A stretch of DNA of 64,000 bases from assembly GCF_018070565.1 (NCBI RefSeq), contig NZ_JAGPXL010000007.1, forward strand, positions 124,001 to 188,000, read 5' to 3'. Below the pieces are notes generated by a model, which saw only the letters and a program-made list of their open reading frames with translations, ran no database searches and was not told where the DNA came from. Below, one piece after another: positions 17,016 to 26,870 of the stretch. A program made the position numbers and the translations under genes. How positions within the stretch are numbered: the first letter of the stretch is position 1; every line of letters starts with the position of its first letter. The DNA comes from Streptomyces sp. B93 (lineage in GTDB: Bacteria; Actinomycetota; Actinomycetes; Streptomycetales; Streptomycetaceae).

Positions 17016-17228
17016 CTACGGCCGTGCCCCTCCCGCCCCGAGGCTCCTCGGCAGGATGTCCGTCCAGTTTCGCTCCACGTACTCCAGGCACGCCTCCCTG
17101 GTGTCCTCCCGGTGCGCCTCGCGCCAGCCGTTGGGGCGGTCGGCGAAGGCCGGCCACAGGGAGTACTGCCCTTCGTCGTTGACCAGCACGACAAAGCGGC
17201 CGTCGGAGTCGTCGAACGGATTCGTCAT
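17016..17228 (-). CDS. MbtH-like protein
   Basis: 70 aa from ATG 17228 (MTNPFDDSDGRFVVLVNDEG), GAGGAG 8 nt upstream. Conserved NxEGQYSLWP-type segment, the Trp residues in LWPAF and GWREAH, and the C-terminal YVExNWTDxxP pattern identify the MbtH family at full length. These proteins bind NRPS adenylation domains and are needed for their solubility or activity. The gene is divergent from the NRPS, 295 nt away, and almost certainly serves it. Confidence 0.95.
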   Translation of the reverse strand: MTNPFDDSDGRFVVLVNDEGQYSLWPAFADRPNGWREAHREDTREACLEYVERNWTDILPRSLGAGGARP

Positions 17229-17523
17229 CGTGGTGCTCCTCTCCATGGCTGAGTGGAACTACGGGGAGTGACACGGCCTCTCACCATAGGCACTGCCGTC
17301 GGCTTGAAGTTGAGCCTCCGTCCATTTCCGCTTCAGTACGGCTCGACGCCGGGCGGTGCCGCACGGAGGATCAAGCCGTCAACTGCGCTTTTGCCAACTC
17401 CGTTGGGCGGGCGGGTGTTTGGTGTCCAACGCACGAGTTTCCACGAGGGAGCGGTTGGACAAGTTCGAGGCGCGAGCCTCCACGCGTTACGCAACTGACC
17501 TCACGGGGCGGGAGAGACAGGTC
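17229..17523. promoter_or_regulatory. Divergent promoter region mbtH / NRPS
   Basis: 295 nt. Two imperfectly nested inverted pairs are present: CGTTGG (17401-17406) with CCAACG (17426-17431), and GTCCAAC (17424-17430) with GTTGGAC (17454-17460). They could be operator half-sites, but no regulator is encoded inside the cluster, so their role is open. The NRPS frame is open upstream to about 17356; that part is not domain-like. Confidence 0.4.
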
Positions 17524-20500
17524 ATGTTGAGCAGCTCACCGCCCGGCACGCTCCCCGACGAGGGCGTGCCGGAACTGTTCGAGGCACAGGCGACACGGAC
17601 CCCCGATGCCATCGCCGTCATCCGGGGTACGGAGCACGTGACCTACGCGTCGTTGCACGACCGCGCCAGGCGGCTGGCCTCGGTGCTGCGCCGTCTCGGC
17701 GCGGGTCGCGGCACGGTCGTGGCGGTGTGTCTGCCGCGCTCGGTGGGCATGCTCGTGGCGCTGCTGGCCGTACAGCGGACGGGCGCGGCGTATCTGCCCG
17801 TGGACCCTCGGTACCCCGCGGAACGCGTCCGGTTCATGCTCGCGGAGTCGGGCGCGGCGCTGCGGCTGGTCGCCCCCGGCACCGCCGACGACGGCGCCCC
17901 GGCGACCCTGACCGTGGACGAGTCCGGTGCCGCTGTCGCGCCACCGCCCCCGGACACCGGGGATGTCGTGACCGGGCGACGTCCGCAGGATCCGGCGTAC
18001 GTCATCTACACGTCCGGCTCCACCGGCCGCCCCAAGGGCGTCGTGGTGCCGCACCGGGCGCTCGCCAACCTGCTGGCGTCGATGCGCAAGCTGCTGCCGA
18101 TGGACGGCGGGGACCGGCTGGTCTCGGTGAGCACGGCTGCCTTCGACATGGCCGTCCCGGAGTTCTACGTTCCGCTCATCAGCGGCGCCGCGGTCGTGCT
18201 GGCCGACGCCGAGACCGTACGTGACCCGCGGCTGATGACCGAGCTGCTGACCGAGACCCGGGCGACGGTCCTGCACGCCACTCCGTCGCTCTGGCGTGAG
18301 CTGCTCGCGTACGAGCCGGAGGGGCCGCGGGCGGTGGAGGGGATAAGGGCGTTCGTCGGTGCCGAACCGTTGTCGGAGCACGTGGCGGCGCGGCTGCGCG
18401 GCCTCGCGGCCGAGGTGGTGAACCTGTACGGGCCGACCGAGACGACGGTGTGGTCGACCTACGCGGACCTCGGGCGGCCGACCGGCCGGGAGGTCCCGAT
18501 CGGCAGGCCCCTGGACAACACCCGGGTGCACGTCCTGGACGCGAGGCTCCGCCCGGTGCCGCCCGGTGAGACGGGGGAGCTGTACATCTCCGGGACCGGT
18601 GTCGCGCACGGCTATGTCGGGCGGCCCGCGTTGACCGGCACGCGGTTCGTGGCGTGCCCCTTCGGGCCGCCGGGGGCCCGGATGTACCGCACGGGCGACC
18701 TGGTGCGTGAGAACCCGGACGGAGAACTCGTGTTCGTGGGCCGGGCGGACCACCAGGTCAAGGTCCGTGGCTTCCGGGTCGAGCTGGAGGAGGTCGAGGC
18801 GGCGCTCGAACGGGACCCCGATGTCCTGGAGGCTGCCGCCACCGTTCGCGAGGACTGGTCGGGAGGGAACCGGCTGGTCGCCTTCGTGGCCCCGGTGCCC
18901 GGTGGGCCGGAACCGGACGGTGCGGCCGTACGGCACCGGCTGGCGCGGCATCTGCCGGAGCACATGGTGCCGTCGGCCTGTGTCGTGCTCGACCGTCTGC
19001 CGCGCACACCGCACGGCAAGATCGACCGGGCGGCACTGCCCGACGACCGGCGGGCCGCGCCGTACCAGGCTCCCGCATCCGTCGACGAGGACGCCGTGGC
19101 CGCGCTCTTCGCGGAGGTCCTGCGCGTCCCCCGGGTCAGCCGCGCGGACAGCTTCTTCGCCCTGGGCGGTCACTCCCTGCTCGCCACCCGGCTGGCGGCC
19201 GGGGTGCGCTCGGCCTTCGGCGTCGAGCTTCCGATCCGCGTCATCTTCGAGAACCCGACGGTCGGCGCGCTCACCGAGGCCGTACGGGCGCGCTCGGGTC
19301 GCGACACGACGCGACCGGCACGTCGGCCCGCCCTGTCGGGGGATCCCGCGCCGGTCTCCTTCGCCCAGCGGCGGCTGTGGCTCGTCCATGCCGCCGACCC
19401 GCAGGGCTGCACCTACAACATGCCCCTGGCCTGGCGGCTGACCGGGCCGCTGGACACCGACGCGCTGTCAGCCGCGCTGACGGACGTCGTCGCCCGCCAT
19501 CGAACCCTGCGCACGGTGTTCGAGGAGGTCGACGGGCAACCGGTGCCGCGCCTGCGGGACGCCGCTCCCCGGCTCCGGCTGCGCACGGTGGCTCCGGCCG
19601 AGCTGGAGTCGGCGCTGCGTTCGCAGGCGCGGCATCCCTTCTCGCTGTCGTCCGAACCGCCGCTGCACACCACGCTGTTCAGCACCGGCCCGGATGAGCA
19701 CGTCCTGCTGATGGTGACGCATCACATCGCCAGCGACGGATGGTCCGAGGGCATCGTGGCGCGTGAGCTGTCCCAGGCCTACGCGGCCCGGCGCTCGGGT
19801 ACGGCCCCGGCCTGGCAGCCGATCGAGGTGGAGTACTCCCAGTTCGCCCACTGGCAGCGGGACCTCGACACGGGGCCTGAGGGTGACGGCGGGCGCGTCG
19901 AGGGGCAGTTGGACTACTGGCGGCGGGAGCTGGCCGACCTGCCGCAGCCGCTGCGGCTGCCCCAGGACCGGCCCCGGCCGGCCTCCGCAAGCCACCGGGG
20001 TGGCACGGTCCCCCTCACCGTGTCCGAGGAGCTGCTGGACCGGCTGCGAGCGGTCGCCGGGCGGCGCGGTGCGACCGTGTCCATGATCCTCCAGTCGGCG
20101 CTCGCCGTGCTGCTGCACCGGCTGGGAGCCGGAGCGGACGTGCCGATCGGCGCGCTGCACGCGGGCCGCGCCGACGACGCGGTCACCGGCACCGTCGGGG
20201 ACTTCGGCAACACCTGGGTGCTGCGGGTCGCGCTGTCGGACGACGCACCGTTCGACGGTGTTCTCGACCAGGTCCGCGGCAAGGCGCTCGACGCCTACGA
20301 CCGCCTCGACGTCCCGTTCGACCGGGTGGTCGAGGCGCTGAACCCGGAACGGTCGACGGCCTACCACCCGCTCTTCCAGGTGATGCTGGCCTGGCACGAG
20401 CGGACGATCGCCTGGCCCCCGCTGACACTGGAAGGCGTCGCCGCCGCGCCGTGCGCCGTGACCACGGGGACCTCGAAGTTCGACCTCTTCTTCGATCTGA

Positions 20501-22497
20501 GCGAACTCCCGGACGGGGGCGCGACCGGAACCCTGGAGTTCGCGACGGACCTGTACGACGCGGCCACCGCGCGGCGGATGGCCTCACGGTTCCTGCGGGT
20601 GCTGGAGCACGTCGCGGCCGACCCGGGTGTCACGGTGGGTGCGGTGGCACTGGTCTCCGAGGACGAACGGCGGGAGCTGCTGGCCCGGTCCGGTGGCGCG
20701 GCGGCGGCCGTGCCGGGAGTCTCGGTCCCGGCCATGGTGACCCGTCAGGCCGTGCGCACCCCGGACAGGCCCGCCGTCACCTGCGACGGTGTCACCCTGA
20801 CCTACCGGGCGCTGGAGGCGAGGTCCGACCGTGTCGCCGCGGGGCTGCGTGAGCGCGGGGTCGGCCGCGGCGGCGTCGTCGGCCTGGCGCTGCCGAGATC
20901 GGCGGACCTGGTGGTGGCGATGCTCGGCATCCTGAAGGCCGGGGCCGCCTATCTGCCGCTCGACCCCCGCTGGCTGGGCGGCAGGCTGCGGCCCCTGCTG
21001 GCCGACGCGCGGCCGGTGCTCGTGGTCACCGACGCCGGGACCGAGCCGCTGCTGCCCGCCTCCGACGCGAGGTGCGTGCTGGTCGACGACCTCGTGGGGG
21101 GTGCGTCCGCCCACGGGCCGGAGCCCGTGCCACCGGTCGGCGCGGACGCTGGCGACCCCGCCTATGTGATGTACACCTCCGGTTCGACGGGTGCCGCGAA
21201 GGGTGTGGTGATCACCCACGCCACCGTCGTCAGCGACGTACTGGCGCTCGTGCCGCGGGTCGCGCCGGACGGGGTGACCCGGGTGCTGGGGAGCACTTCG
21301 GTCAACTTCGATGTCTCGGTGTTCGAGATCTGCGCGGCGCTCTTCACCGGCGGCACGCTCGATGTCGTCGGTGACCTGCTCGCGCTGCGGGAGGGCGCCG
21401 GCTGGTCGGGCACCGTGCTGTGCGCCGTGCCCTCGGTGCTGACCGAGCTGCTCGACGGCGGTGTCGGCCACATCCGCCCCGAGACGGTGGTCTCGGCCGG
21501 TGAGCCGCTCACCGGCGGCCTGGTCCGTCGTATCCGCGCGGAGTGGCCGAACGCGCGGCTGGTCAACGCCTACGGTCAGACGGAGTCGTTCTACGCCACG
21601 GCGTACGTCGCCGACCCTGCGTGGCAACCGGCGGTCTCGGCAGGTGCGCCGATCGGCCGCCCGCTGGCGAACATGGCGGTCCGGGTGCTCGGCGGACGGC
21701 TGGAACCGCTGCCGCAGGGCGTGGTCGGCGAACTGTACGTCGCGGGCGGGCTCGGCCTCGGCTATCACCGGCGGCCCGGGATGACCGCGGAACGCTTCGT
21801 CGCCGATCCCTACGGGCGGCCGGGGTCCCGTATGTACCGCACGGGTGACCTGGCCCGGTGGAACGCCGACGGGGAGCTGGAACTCGTCGGCCGCGGCGAC
21901 GCCCAGCTGAAGGTACGGGGCATCAGGGTCGAGCCGGGTGAGGTCGAGGCGGCTCTCACCTCGTGTCCGGGCGTCGCCGAGGCGGTGGTGGTGGCCTCGG
22001 CGGTGGGCCGGGGGGACACCCGGCTGATCGGCTATGTCACCGGGGCGCGGCGGCGGCCGGGCCAGCCGCCGCACCCGCCCCTGTCCGAGGCGGCGCTGCG
22101 CGGTCATGTGGCGCGGCTGCTGCCGGAGTTCATGGTGCCGGCCCGCCTGGTGGTCCTGGACCGGCTGCCGCTCACTCCCAGCGGGAAGGTCGACCGGAAC
22201 GCCCTACCCGAGCCGCCGCCCCGTCCGGGTGCGGAGCGGCCCTCGCCCCGCACCGAGGAGCAGCGGGAGCTGGCACGCCTGTTCGCGGAGGTCCTCGGGC
22301 TGGAGGAGGTGGGAGTCGACGACGACTTCTTCGATCTGGGCGGCCATTCCCTCCGGGTCGCCGCGCTGGCCAGCCGGATCACCCGGGAGCTGGGTGTGAA
22401 GTGCTCGATGACCGACATCGTCAAGCACCGCACGGTGGGACGGATCGCGGACGTGTGCGCCGCGAGACGTGACCCGGCGCTCACGGTGGGAGAGTGA
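17524..22497 (+). CDS. Two-module NRPS, A-T-C-A-T
   Basis: 1657 aa from ATG 17524 (GGGAGAG upstream). Adenylation domain 1 (~15-490; [11 protein letters not shown] near 162), carrier 1 (phosphopantetheine Ser 551 in LGGHSL), condensation domain (~605-1030; HHIASDG at 733-739), adenylation 2 (~1050-1540; [11 protein letters not shown] near 1217), carrier 2 (Ser 1609). No epimerase, methyltransferase or thioesterase is fused. By eye, specificity-pocket residues are about D-M-P-H-V-A-L-V-W for A1 and D-V-F-C-V-A-A-F-Y for A2; neither matches a code I can name. It should make a dipeptidyl thioester released by a separate enzyme. The next five genes are contiguous or overlapping. Confidence 0.95.
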   Translation: MLSSSPPGTLPDEGVPELFEAQATRTPDAIAVIRGTEHVTYASLHDRARRLASVLRRLGAGRGTVVAVCLPRSVGMLVALLAVQRTGAAYLPVDPRYPAERVRFMLAESGAALRLVAPGTADDGAPATLTVDESGAAVAPPPPDTGDVVTGRRPQDPAYVIYTSGSTGRPKGVVVPHRALANLLASMRKLLPMDGGDRLVSVSTAAFDMAVPEFYVPLISGAAVVLADAETVRDPRLMTELLTETRATVLHATPSLWRELLAYEPEGPRAVEGIRAFVGAEPLSEHVAARLRGLAAEVVNLYGPTETTVWSTYADLGRPTGREVPIGRPLDNTRVHVLDARLRPVPPGETGELYISGTGVAHGYVGRPALTGTRFVACPFGPPGARMYRTGDLVRENPDGELVFVGRADHQVKVRGFRVELEEVEAALERDPDVLEAAATVREDWSGGNRLVAFVAPVPGGPEPDGAAVRHRLARHLPEHMVPSACVVLDRLPRTPHGKIDRAALPDDRRAAPYQAPASVDEDAVAALFAEVLRVPRVSRADSFFALGGHSLLATRLAAGVRSAFGVELPIRVIFENPTVGALTEAVRARSGRDTTRPARRPALSGDPAPVSFAQRRLWLVHAADPQGCTYNMPLAWRLTGPLDTDALSAALTDVVARHRTLRTVFEEVDGQPVPRLRDAAPRLRLRTVAPAELESALRSQARHPFSLSSEPPLHTTLFSTGPDEHVLLMVTHHIASDGWSEGIVARELSQAYAARRSGTAPAWQPIEVEYSQFAHWQRDLDTGPEGDGGRVEGQLDYWRRELADLPQPLRLPQDRPRPASASHRGGTVPLTVSEELLDRLRAVAGRRGATVSMILQSALAVLLHRLGAGADVPIGALHAGRADDAVTGTVGDFGNTWVLRVALSDDAPFDGVLDQVRGKALDAYDRLDVPFDRVVEALNPERSTAYHPLFQVMLAWHERTIAWPPLTLEGVAAAPCAVTTGTSKFDLFFDLSELPDGGATGTLEFATDLYDAATARRMASRFLRVLEHVAADPGVTVGAVALVSEDERRELLARSGGAAAAVPGVSVPAMVTRQAVRTPDRPAVTCDGVTLTYRALEARSDRVAAGLRERGVGRGGVVGLALPRSADLVVAMLGILKAGAAYLPLDPRWLGGRLRPLLADARPVLVVTDAGTEPLLPASDARCVLVDDLVGGASAHGPEPVPPVGADAGDPAYVMYTSGSTGAAKGVVITHATVVSDVLALVPRVAPDGVTRVLGSTSVNFDVSVFEICAALFTGGTLDVVGDLLALREGAGWSGTVLCAVPSVLTELLDGGVGHIRPETVVSAGEPLTGGLVRRIRAEWPNARLVNAYGQTESFYATAYVADPAWQPAVSAGAPIGRPLANMAVRVLGGRLEPLPQGVVGELYVAGGLGLGYHRRPGMTAERFVADPYGRPGSRMYRTGDLARWNADGELELVGRGDAQLKVRGIRVEPGEVEAALTSCPGVAEAVVVASAVGRGDTRLIGYVTGARRRPGQPPHPPLSEAALRGHVARLLPEFMVPARLVVLDRLPLTPSGKVDRNALPEPPPRPGAERPSPRTEEQRELARLFAEVLGLEEVGVDDDFFDLGGHSLRVAALASRITRELGVKCSMTDIVKHRTVGRIADVCAARRDPALTVGE

Positions 22498-23322
22498 ATG
22501 CTGTCCCCCACCGGGTCCATGGGCGGCCACGTCACCGTGGCGGGCCAGCGCCTCGACTACGAGGTGCTGGGTACGGGACGGCCCCTGCTGTTCCTGAACA
22601 ACATCGCGGTGCCGTCGTCCTCGATGCGGCCGTTCGCCCCGCTGCTCAACTCCGCGGGATACCAACTGGTGCTGGTCGACCGCCTCGGCCCGCGCGAGGA
22701 GTCGATCGAGGCGATGGCCGGGCACCTCGGCGCCCTGCTCGACGCGATCCCGCTGCGGCCGTGGGTGTGGGGCTGGTCCCAGGGCGCGTTCCTCGCCCAG
22801 GAACTCGCCCTGCTGCGGCCCGACCGGGTACGGGGCGCGGTACTGCTCGGCACCCGGGGCCGCCCCACCCGGTTCTTCCGGGAGTACCTGCTGGCCTGCG
22901 AGGAGATCGAGCGGGGCGCGGTGCCGGACGCCGTGGCCACCGTGTTCGAGCTGTTGGCCACCATGTCGCCGGGGCTGCTGAGCGGTGCGGACGACACCGT
23001 GTTCGCGCTGGCCGGGGCCCGCGGACCGGACGCCGTCCGGGACCGTGCGCGGGCCGTCCGGTCGCTGCGTGCCTCGCGGGGCTACGGTAACCGGCTGACG
23101 GCGCTGACGGGGGTGCGGGTGCCGTGTCTGGTCCTGTCCTTCGCCCACGATCTGCTGTGCCCGCCGCAGTTGGGCCGGGAGGTCGCCGGGGCGATTCCCG
23201 GGTGCGAGTACCAGGAGGTGCCCGGGGCGGGGCACCACGGCATGGTGACGCATGCCGTGGAGGTGCTGTCCGCCGTCACCGCGTTCCTCGACCGGCACAG
23301 CGCGGCGGGGGGATCCGCATGA
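22498..23322 (+). CDS. Thioesterase-like alpha/beta hydrolase
   Basis: 274 aa; ATG 22498 directly follows the NRPS stop. Nucleophile elbow GWSQG, a probable acid in FAHDLLCPP and a His in GAGHHGM complete a triad. Sequence resembles general alpha/beta hydrolases rather than canonical type II thioesterases. Given that the NRPS lacks a TE domain, product release (hydrolysis, cyclisation or transfer to an amine such as the cluster peptide) is the most economical role; inferred from position only. Its last codons overlap the next start (ATGA). Confidence 0.8.
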   Translation: MLSPTGSMGGHVTVAGQRLDYEVLGTGRPLLFLNNIAVPSSSMRPFAPLLNSAGYQLVLVDRLGPREESIEAMAGHLGALLDAIPLRPWVWGWSQGAFLAQELALLRPDRVRGAVLLGTRGRPTRFFREYLLACEEIERGAVPDAVATVFELLATMSPGLLSGADDTVFALAGARGPDAVRDRARAVRSLRASRGYGNRLTALTGVRVPCLVLSFAHDLLCPPQLGREVAGAIPGCEYQEVPGAGHHGMVTHAVEVLSAVTAFLDRHSAAGGSA

Positions 23323-25313
23323 CGGCCGTGCTGCCCGAGCCCGCCACGGAGCCGACGACGGTCAACATCGGCATCCTCGCCCATGTGGACGCGGGCAAGA
23401 CCACGCTGACCGAGCGACTGCTCTTCGAGACCCACACCATCGAACGGCCCGGCAGCGTGGACGAGGGCACCACACAGACGGACAGCGACGAGATCGAGCG
23501 GCGCCGCGGCATCACCATCCGGACCGCGGTGGCGTCCTTCACCTATCGCTCGCTCCAGGTCAACCTGATCGACACACCCGGGCACGCCGAGTTCATCGCG
23601 GAGGTCGAGCGCGCCCTGCGGGTCCTGGACGGGGCCGTTCTGGTGGTCTCCGCCGTCGAAGGGGTGCAGGCACAGACCCGCGTCCTCATGCGGACCCTGC
23701 GCGCCATGGCACTGCCCACGCTCCTTTTCGTCAACAAGATCGACCGGATGGGCGCGCGGACCGACGACCTGCTGGCCGACATCCGGGACACGCTGTCGGT
23801 GCGGACCGTCCCGCTCAACCGCCCGCTCGCCCCGGGCACTCCCGACGCCACGGTGACCCGTGTGCTGGGCGACGCGGCGGGAGTGGCGGCCGCCGCCGAG
23901 GTGCTGGCCGACTCGGACGACGATCTGCTGGCGGCACTGGTGGCCGGGGAACTCCCGGAAGCGGCCGAGGTGTGGCGGGGGCTGGCCGCCCAGGTCGCCG
24001 ACGCGGGTGTCTGTCCGGTCGTGTTCGGCTCCGCCCGCGACGGGACCGGAGTCGCCGACCTCCTGGAGACCATCGACAGGTCGCTCCCCCGCACCGCCCA
24101 GGAGTCCGAGGGCTCGGCACCACGCGGCACGGTGTTCGCCGTGGAGCGGGGCGGTGACGGTGAGAAGACGGGCTTCCTGCGGCTGTTCGGCGGGCGGGTC
24201 CGTGAGCGGGAGCGGCTGACCTGGCACCGGCTCGGCGAGGACGGCGTAGACACTTACCGGGCCACGGTGACCGGCCTGGACGTCGTCGGTGGTTCCGGGG
24301 ACGACGTGCTGCGCCCGGGGGGCATCGCCCGGATCCGGGGTGTCGCGGACCTCCGTGTCGGGGACTGTCTGGGCGGCCCCGGCACCCTCGACGGTGCGAC
24401 GCGGTTCCCCCCGCCGACGCTCGAGTCGGTCGTGTCGCCGCGCCGTGCCGGGCAGGCGGCCCGCCTGCACGCCGCCCTGCTGGAGCTGGCGGCCCAGGAC
24501 CCGCTGATCAACGCCCGGTCGCTGGCGGGCGGGCGCACCTCCGTGCTGCTCTACGGCGAGGTGCAGAAGGAAGTCATCGCGGAGCGGCTGCGCGAGCAGT
24601 TCGGTATCGAGGCGGTCTTCAATCCGAGCCGGATCATCTACACGGAACGCCCTGTGGGCACGGGATCGGCGCGCGTGGACATCGGCCGCAGTCCGTTCGT
24701 CGCCGGGATCGGTCTCCAGGTCACGGCCGCGCCCCGGGGCGCCGGTGTCCAGTGGTCCACCGAGACCGAGAAGGGGTCGCTGCCCCAGGCGTTCCGCACC
24801 GCCATCCAGGAAACTGCCCGCACCGCACTCCACCAGGGCCTCTACGGCTGGCCGGTGACGGACTGCCACATCACGCTGGTGCACAACGCCTTCGACAACG
24901 CGTGCAGCACCGGCGGTGACTTCCGGGGCCTGACACCGGTGGTGGTGATGCGGGCGCTGGCCAGGGCGGGCAGTGCCGTCTTCGAACCGTGCCACGCCTT
25001 CGAGGTGGAGTTCCCGGCCGACACCATGGCCGCGGTGAGCGGTCTGCTGTCCCGGGCGGAGGCCCGGATCTCGGCCACCGTGCCGCGCGGCGGCTTCTGG
25101 CGGATCAGCGGCGAGCTTCCGGCCCGGAGCGTCACCGGCTGCAAGACGGCGCTTCCGGGCCTGACCCGCGGGGAGGGCGTCTGGTGGTCCCGCCCCGAGG
25201 GCGACCGGGCGGTGCGCGGCGACACGCCCCGCCGTGCGCGCACCGACGGCAACCCGCTGAACACGGCGGAGTACATGCGCAGTCGACTTCTGGGGAGGAG
25301 GAACGGTGGCTGA
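23319..25313 (+). CDS. TetM/OtrA-type ribosomal protection GTPase (EF-G paralogue)
   Basis: 664 aa from ATG 23319. G-domain motifs are intact: AHVDAGKTT (21-29), RRGITI, DTPGH, NKID, and SA in FGSARDG. The C-terminal part (CSTGGDFRGLTPVVVMRALARAG) matches the region of TetM-type factors that reaches the decoding centre. Length is right for this family and shorter than EF-G. Known members use GTP to release tetracycline from the 30S subunit. A housekeeping EF-G would not sit in overlapping translation with an NRPS release enzyme and a P450, so I read it as self-resistance to the cluster product, implying a ribosome-directed product. Tetracycline resistance unrelated to the product is the alternative. 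Confidence 0.9.
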   Translation: MTAVLPEPATEPTTVNIGILAHVDAGKTTLTERLLFETHTIERPGSVDEGTTQTDSDEIERRRGITIRTAVASFTYRSLQVNLIDTPGHAEFIAEVERALRVLDGAVLVVSAVEGVQAQTRVLMRTLRAMALPTLLFVNKIDRMGARTDDLLADIRDTLSVRTVPLNRPLAPGTPDATVTRVLGDAAGVAAAAEVLADSDDDLLAALVAGELPEAAEVWRGLAAQVADAGVCPVVFGSARDGTGVADLLETIDRSLPRTAQESEGSAPRGTVFAVERGGDGEKTGFLRLFGGRVRERERLTWHRLGEDGVDTYRATVTGLDVVGGSGDDVLRPGGIARIRGVADLRVGDCLGGPGTLDGATRFPPPTLESVVSPRRAGQAARLHAALLELAAQDPLINARSLAGGRTSVLLYGEVQKEVIAERLREQFGIEAVFNPSRIIYTERPVGTGSARVDIGRSPFVAGIGLQVTAAPRGAGVQWSTETEKGSLPQAFRTAIQETARTALHQGLYGWPVTDCHITLVHNAFDNACSTGGDFRGLTPVVVMRALARAGSAVFEPCHAFEVEFPADTMAAVSGLLSRAEARISATVPRGGFWRISGELPARSVTGCKTALPGLTRGEGVWWSRPEGDRAVRGDTPRRARTDGNPLNTAEYMRSRLLGRRNGG

Positions 25314-26505
25314 GGAGAGGACCGGCACGGCCGGGCTGAGCTGGGTCGCACCCGAGTTCTGCGCAGACCCCTACGCGGAGCTGCGGCGCCACGGCGACGA
25401 CCCGATGGTCTACGACACGTCCCTTGAGGGCTGGATCGCCCTGCGCCACGCCGAGGTCGAGGAGGTCCTGCTGGGCTCGGTGTACGCGAAGGACCCGGAG
25501 AAGGCGCTCGACGGTCCCTACACACGGGTGCAGCGGGCCATGGCGGGATCGTCGATGATGTTCATGGACGATCCCGACCGTCGCCGGGTGCGGGGGCTGA
25601 TCAGCCGGGCCTTCACCCGGGGCCGGGTCGCGGCGATGCGTCCGCACATCGAGGCGATCGCCCACACCCTGCTCGACGCGGTGGCGGGGCGGGCCTCGTT
25701 CGACCTGATGGCCGCCTACGCGGCGCCGATGGCGATCTCCACCATCGCCGCACTGCTCGGGGTCGACGACTCGGACCGGGACCGGTTCAAGGTGTGGTCG
25801 GAGGACCTGGCGCTGGAATACGACCCGTCGCTCTCCGAGGAGACCCGGGAGCGCATCGCGCGGGCGCGCGACGAGTTGGTGATGTTCTTCGTGGAGGCCA
25901 TCGAGGAACGCGCGCGCAGCCCCCGCGACGACCTCATCACCGCCCTCGTGCTGGCCCACGACGAGCACGACCAGCTGAGTCTGGAGGAACTGGTCTCCAC
26001 GCTCGTCATGCTGCTGGTGGCGGGGAACCTCACCACCACGGACCTCATCGGCAACGGTGTCCTGGCTCTCCTGGAACACCCTGACCAGCTCGAACTGCTG
26101 CGCCGTGACCGTTCGTTGCTGCCGCGGGCGGTGGAGGAGGTGCTCCGCTACGACAGTCCGGTCACCGTCACCGACCGGATCGCCACCACGGATCTGGAAG
26201 TGGCGGGCTGTCCGGTCCGCAAGGGCCAGTGGGTGTGGGCGGCGCTGGTCGCGGCCAATCACGATCCGGGGGTCCATGAGGATCCCGGTCGGTTCGACAT
26301 CACCCGGCAGCGCATGGATCACGTCTCGTTCGGGATCGGTGGGCATCGCTGCCTGGGCGCACCGTTGGCCCGGCTGGAGGCCCGGGTCGCCCTGGAGGTA
26401 CTGCTCGACCGTTTTCCCACCCTGTCCCTCGATCCCACCGCGCCGCCGAAGCGGAGGGCCATTCCCGCATTCCGCGGTCTCACGGAGTTGATCGTGCGCA
26501 GGTAA
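25306..26505 (+). CDS. Cytochrome P450
   Basis: 399 aa from GTG 25306, overlapping the GTPase gene by 8 nt. Haem-binding FGIGGHRCLG places the thiolate at Cys 349; EEVLRY supplies the ExxR motif. The I-helix reads AGNLTT (239-244): the usual acidic residue before Thr is Leu 242. Loss of this acid alters proton delivery and is seen in P450s doing unusual oxidations, but activity cannot be inferred. No fused reductase, so partners come from elsewhere. Likely oxidises the NRPS dipeptide or the cluster peptide encoded 164 nt downstream. Confidence 0.93.
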   Translation: MAEERTGTAGLSWVAPEFCADPYAELRRHGDDPMVYDTSLEGWIALRHAEVEEVLLGSVYAKDPEKALDGPYTRVQRAMAGSSMMFMDDPDRRRVRGLISRAFTRGRVAAMRPHIEAIAHTLLDAVAGRASFDLMAAYAAPMAISTIAALLGVDDSDRDRFKVWSEDLALEYDPSLSEETRERIARARDELVMFFVEAIEERARSPRDDLITALVLAHDEHDQLSLEELVSTLVMLLVAGNLTTTDLIGNGVLALLEHPDQLELLRRDRSLLPRAVEEVLRYDSPVTVTDRIATTDLEVAGCPVRKGQWVWAALVAANHDPGVHEDPGRFDITRQRMDHVSFGIGGHRCLGAPLARLEARVALEVLLDRFPTLSLDPTAPPKRRAIPAFRGLTELIVRR

Positions 26506-26574
26506 TTTCGAGTCCGATTCTAGTGGAACTCCACTACACCAACCGAATTCCGACGGATATTTATCCACCAGCCA

Positions 26575-26603
26575 TTGTCACGAGTAGCAACGCTTGATAA
26601 TTT
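26575..26603 (+). promoter_or_regulatory. Candidate promoter of the small peptide gene
   Basis: In a markedly AT-rich gap, TTGTCA (26575-26580) is followed after 15 nt by GATAAT (26596-26601), or after 17 nt by TAATTT (26598-26603). Both resemble sigma-70-type hexamers, though spacing of the better -10 is short. It would allow transcription of the peptide independently of the long upstream operon. A TAGTGG/CCACTA hairpin (26521-26536) lies just after the P450 stop. Confidence 0.4.
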
Positions 26604-26612
26604 GGAATTCTG

Positions 26613-26635
26613 CTCCATGGAAAAATTCCATGGAG
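26613..26635 (+). promoter_or_regulatory. Perfect 10-bp inverted repeat upstream of the peptide gene
   Basis: CTCCATGGAA (26613-26622) and TTCCATGGAG (26626-26635) flank a 3-nt AAA loop, 33 nt before the peptide start. It may be an operator palindrome if the transcript starts downstream, or a 5'-UTR hairpin stabilising the message if it starts near 26607. There is no downstream U-tract. Confidence 0.6.
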
Positions 26636-26668
26636 TACCGACGCCCACGAGGCAGATAGGGGAAAGGC

Positions 26669-26839
26669 ATGACCAACTACCCGCTCACCAAGAAGCCCGC
26701 ATTCTTCCCGTCACCGATGGGAGAGATCTTCTTCGAGGCCGACGCCAGCACGGCCGGCGGTCAGGAGATCCTCTTCGACACGGCGCTGGACGCCGAACTG
26801 GACGCGATACTCAACTCCAGCGAGGACGCCACCGCGTAG
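26669..26839 (+). CDS. Small acidic peptide, candidate RiPP precursor
   Basis: 56 aa from ATG 26669, with GGGGAAAGG ideally placed and TAG at 26837. N-terminal third: MTNYPLTKKPAFFPSPMGE, aromatic and Pro-rich with the only two Lys; then IFFEADASTAGG; then an acidic helical stretch (LFDTALDAELDAIL) ending SSEDATA. No Cys, no signal peptide, no recognised family. Size, charge split, isolated position with its own leader and downstream hairpin, and an adjacent M3 peptidase are what one expects of a ribosomal precursor peptide. Which end is core is unclear: the acidic amphipathic part looks like an enzyme-recognition region, so the core could be N-terminal; GG could also mark a cleavage site. 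A small regulatory or carrier protein is the alternative. Confidence 0.65.
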   Translation: MTNYPLTKKPAFFPSPMGEIFFEADASTAGGQEILFDTALDAELDAILNSSEDATA

Positions 26840-26870
26840 GTTCGGCATAGCCGCACCCGAGAATCACAGC

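Noticed and set aside
17536..22107. Long antisense frames under the NRPS
   Set aside because: They are by-products of G/C third-position bias; every NRPS core motif is on the + strand.
26669..26839. Lanthipeptide, thiopeptide or lasso peptide precursor
   Set aside because: No Cys and no LanB/LanM, YcaO, cyclodehydratase or asparagine-synthetase-like cyclase gene in the window.
26669..26839. Amino-group carrier protein (LysW type)
   Set aside because: The diagnostic EDWGE C-terminus and zinc-binding Cys residues are absent.
26575..26850. 91-codon frame overlapping the small peptide gene in another phase
   Set aside because: Includes the AT-rich promoter-like gap, has no ribosome binding site and no helical or family pattern; the 56-codon frame has both an ideal binding site and sensible composition.
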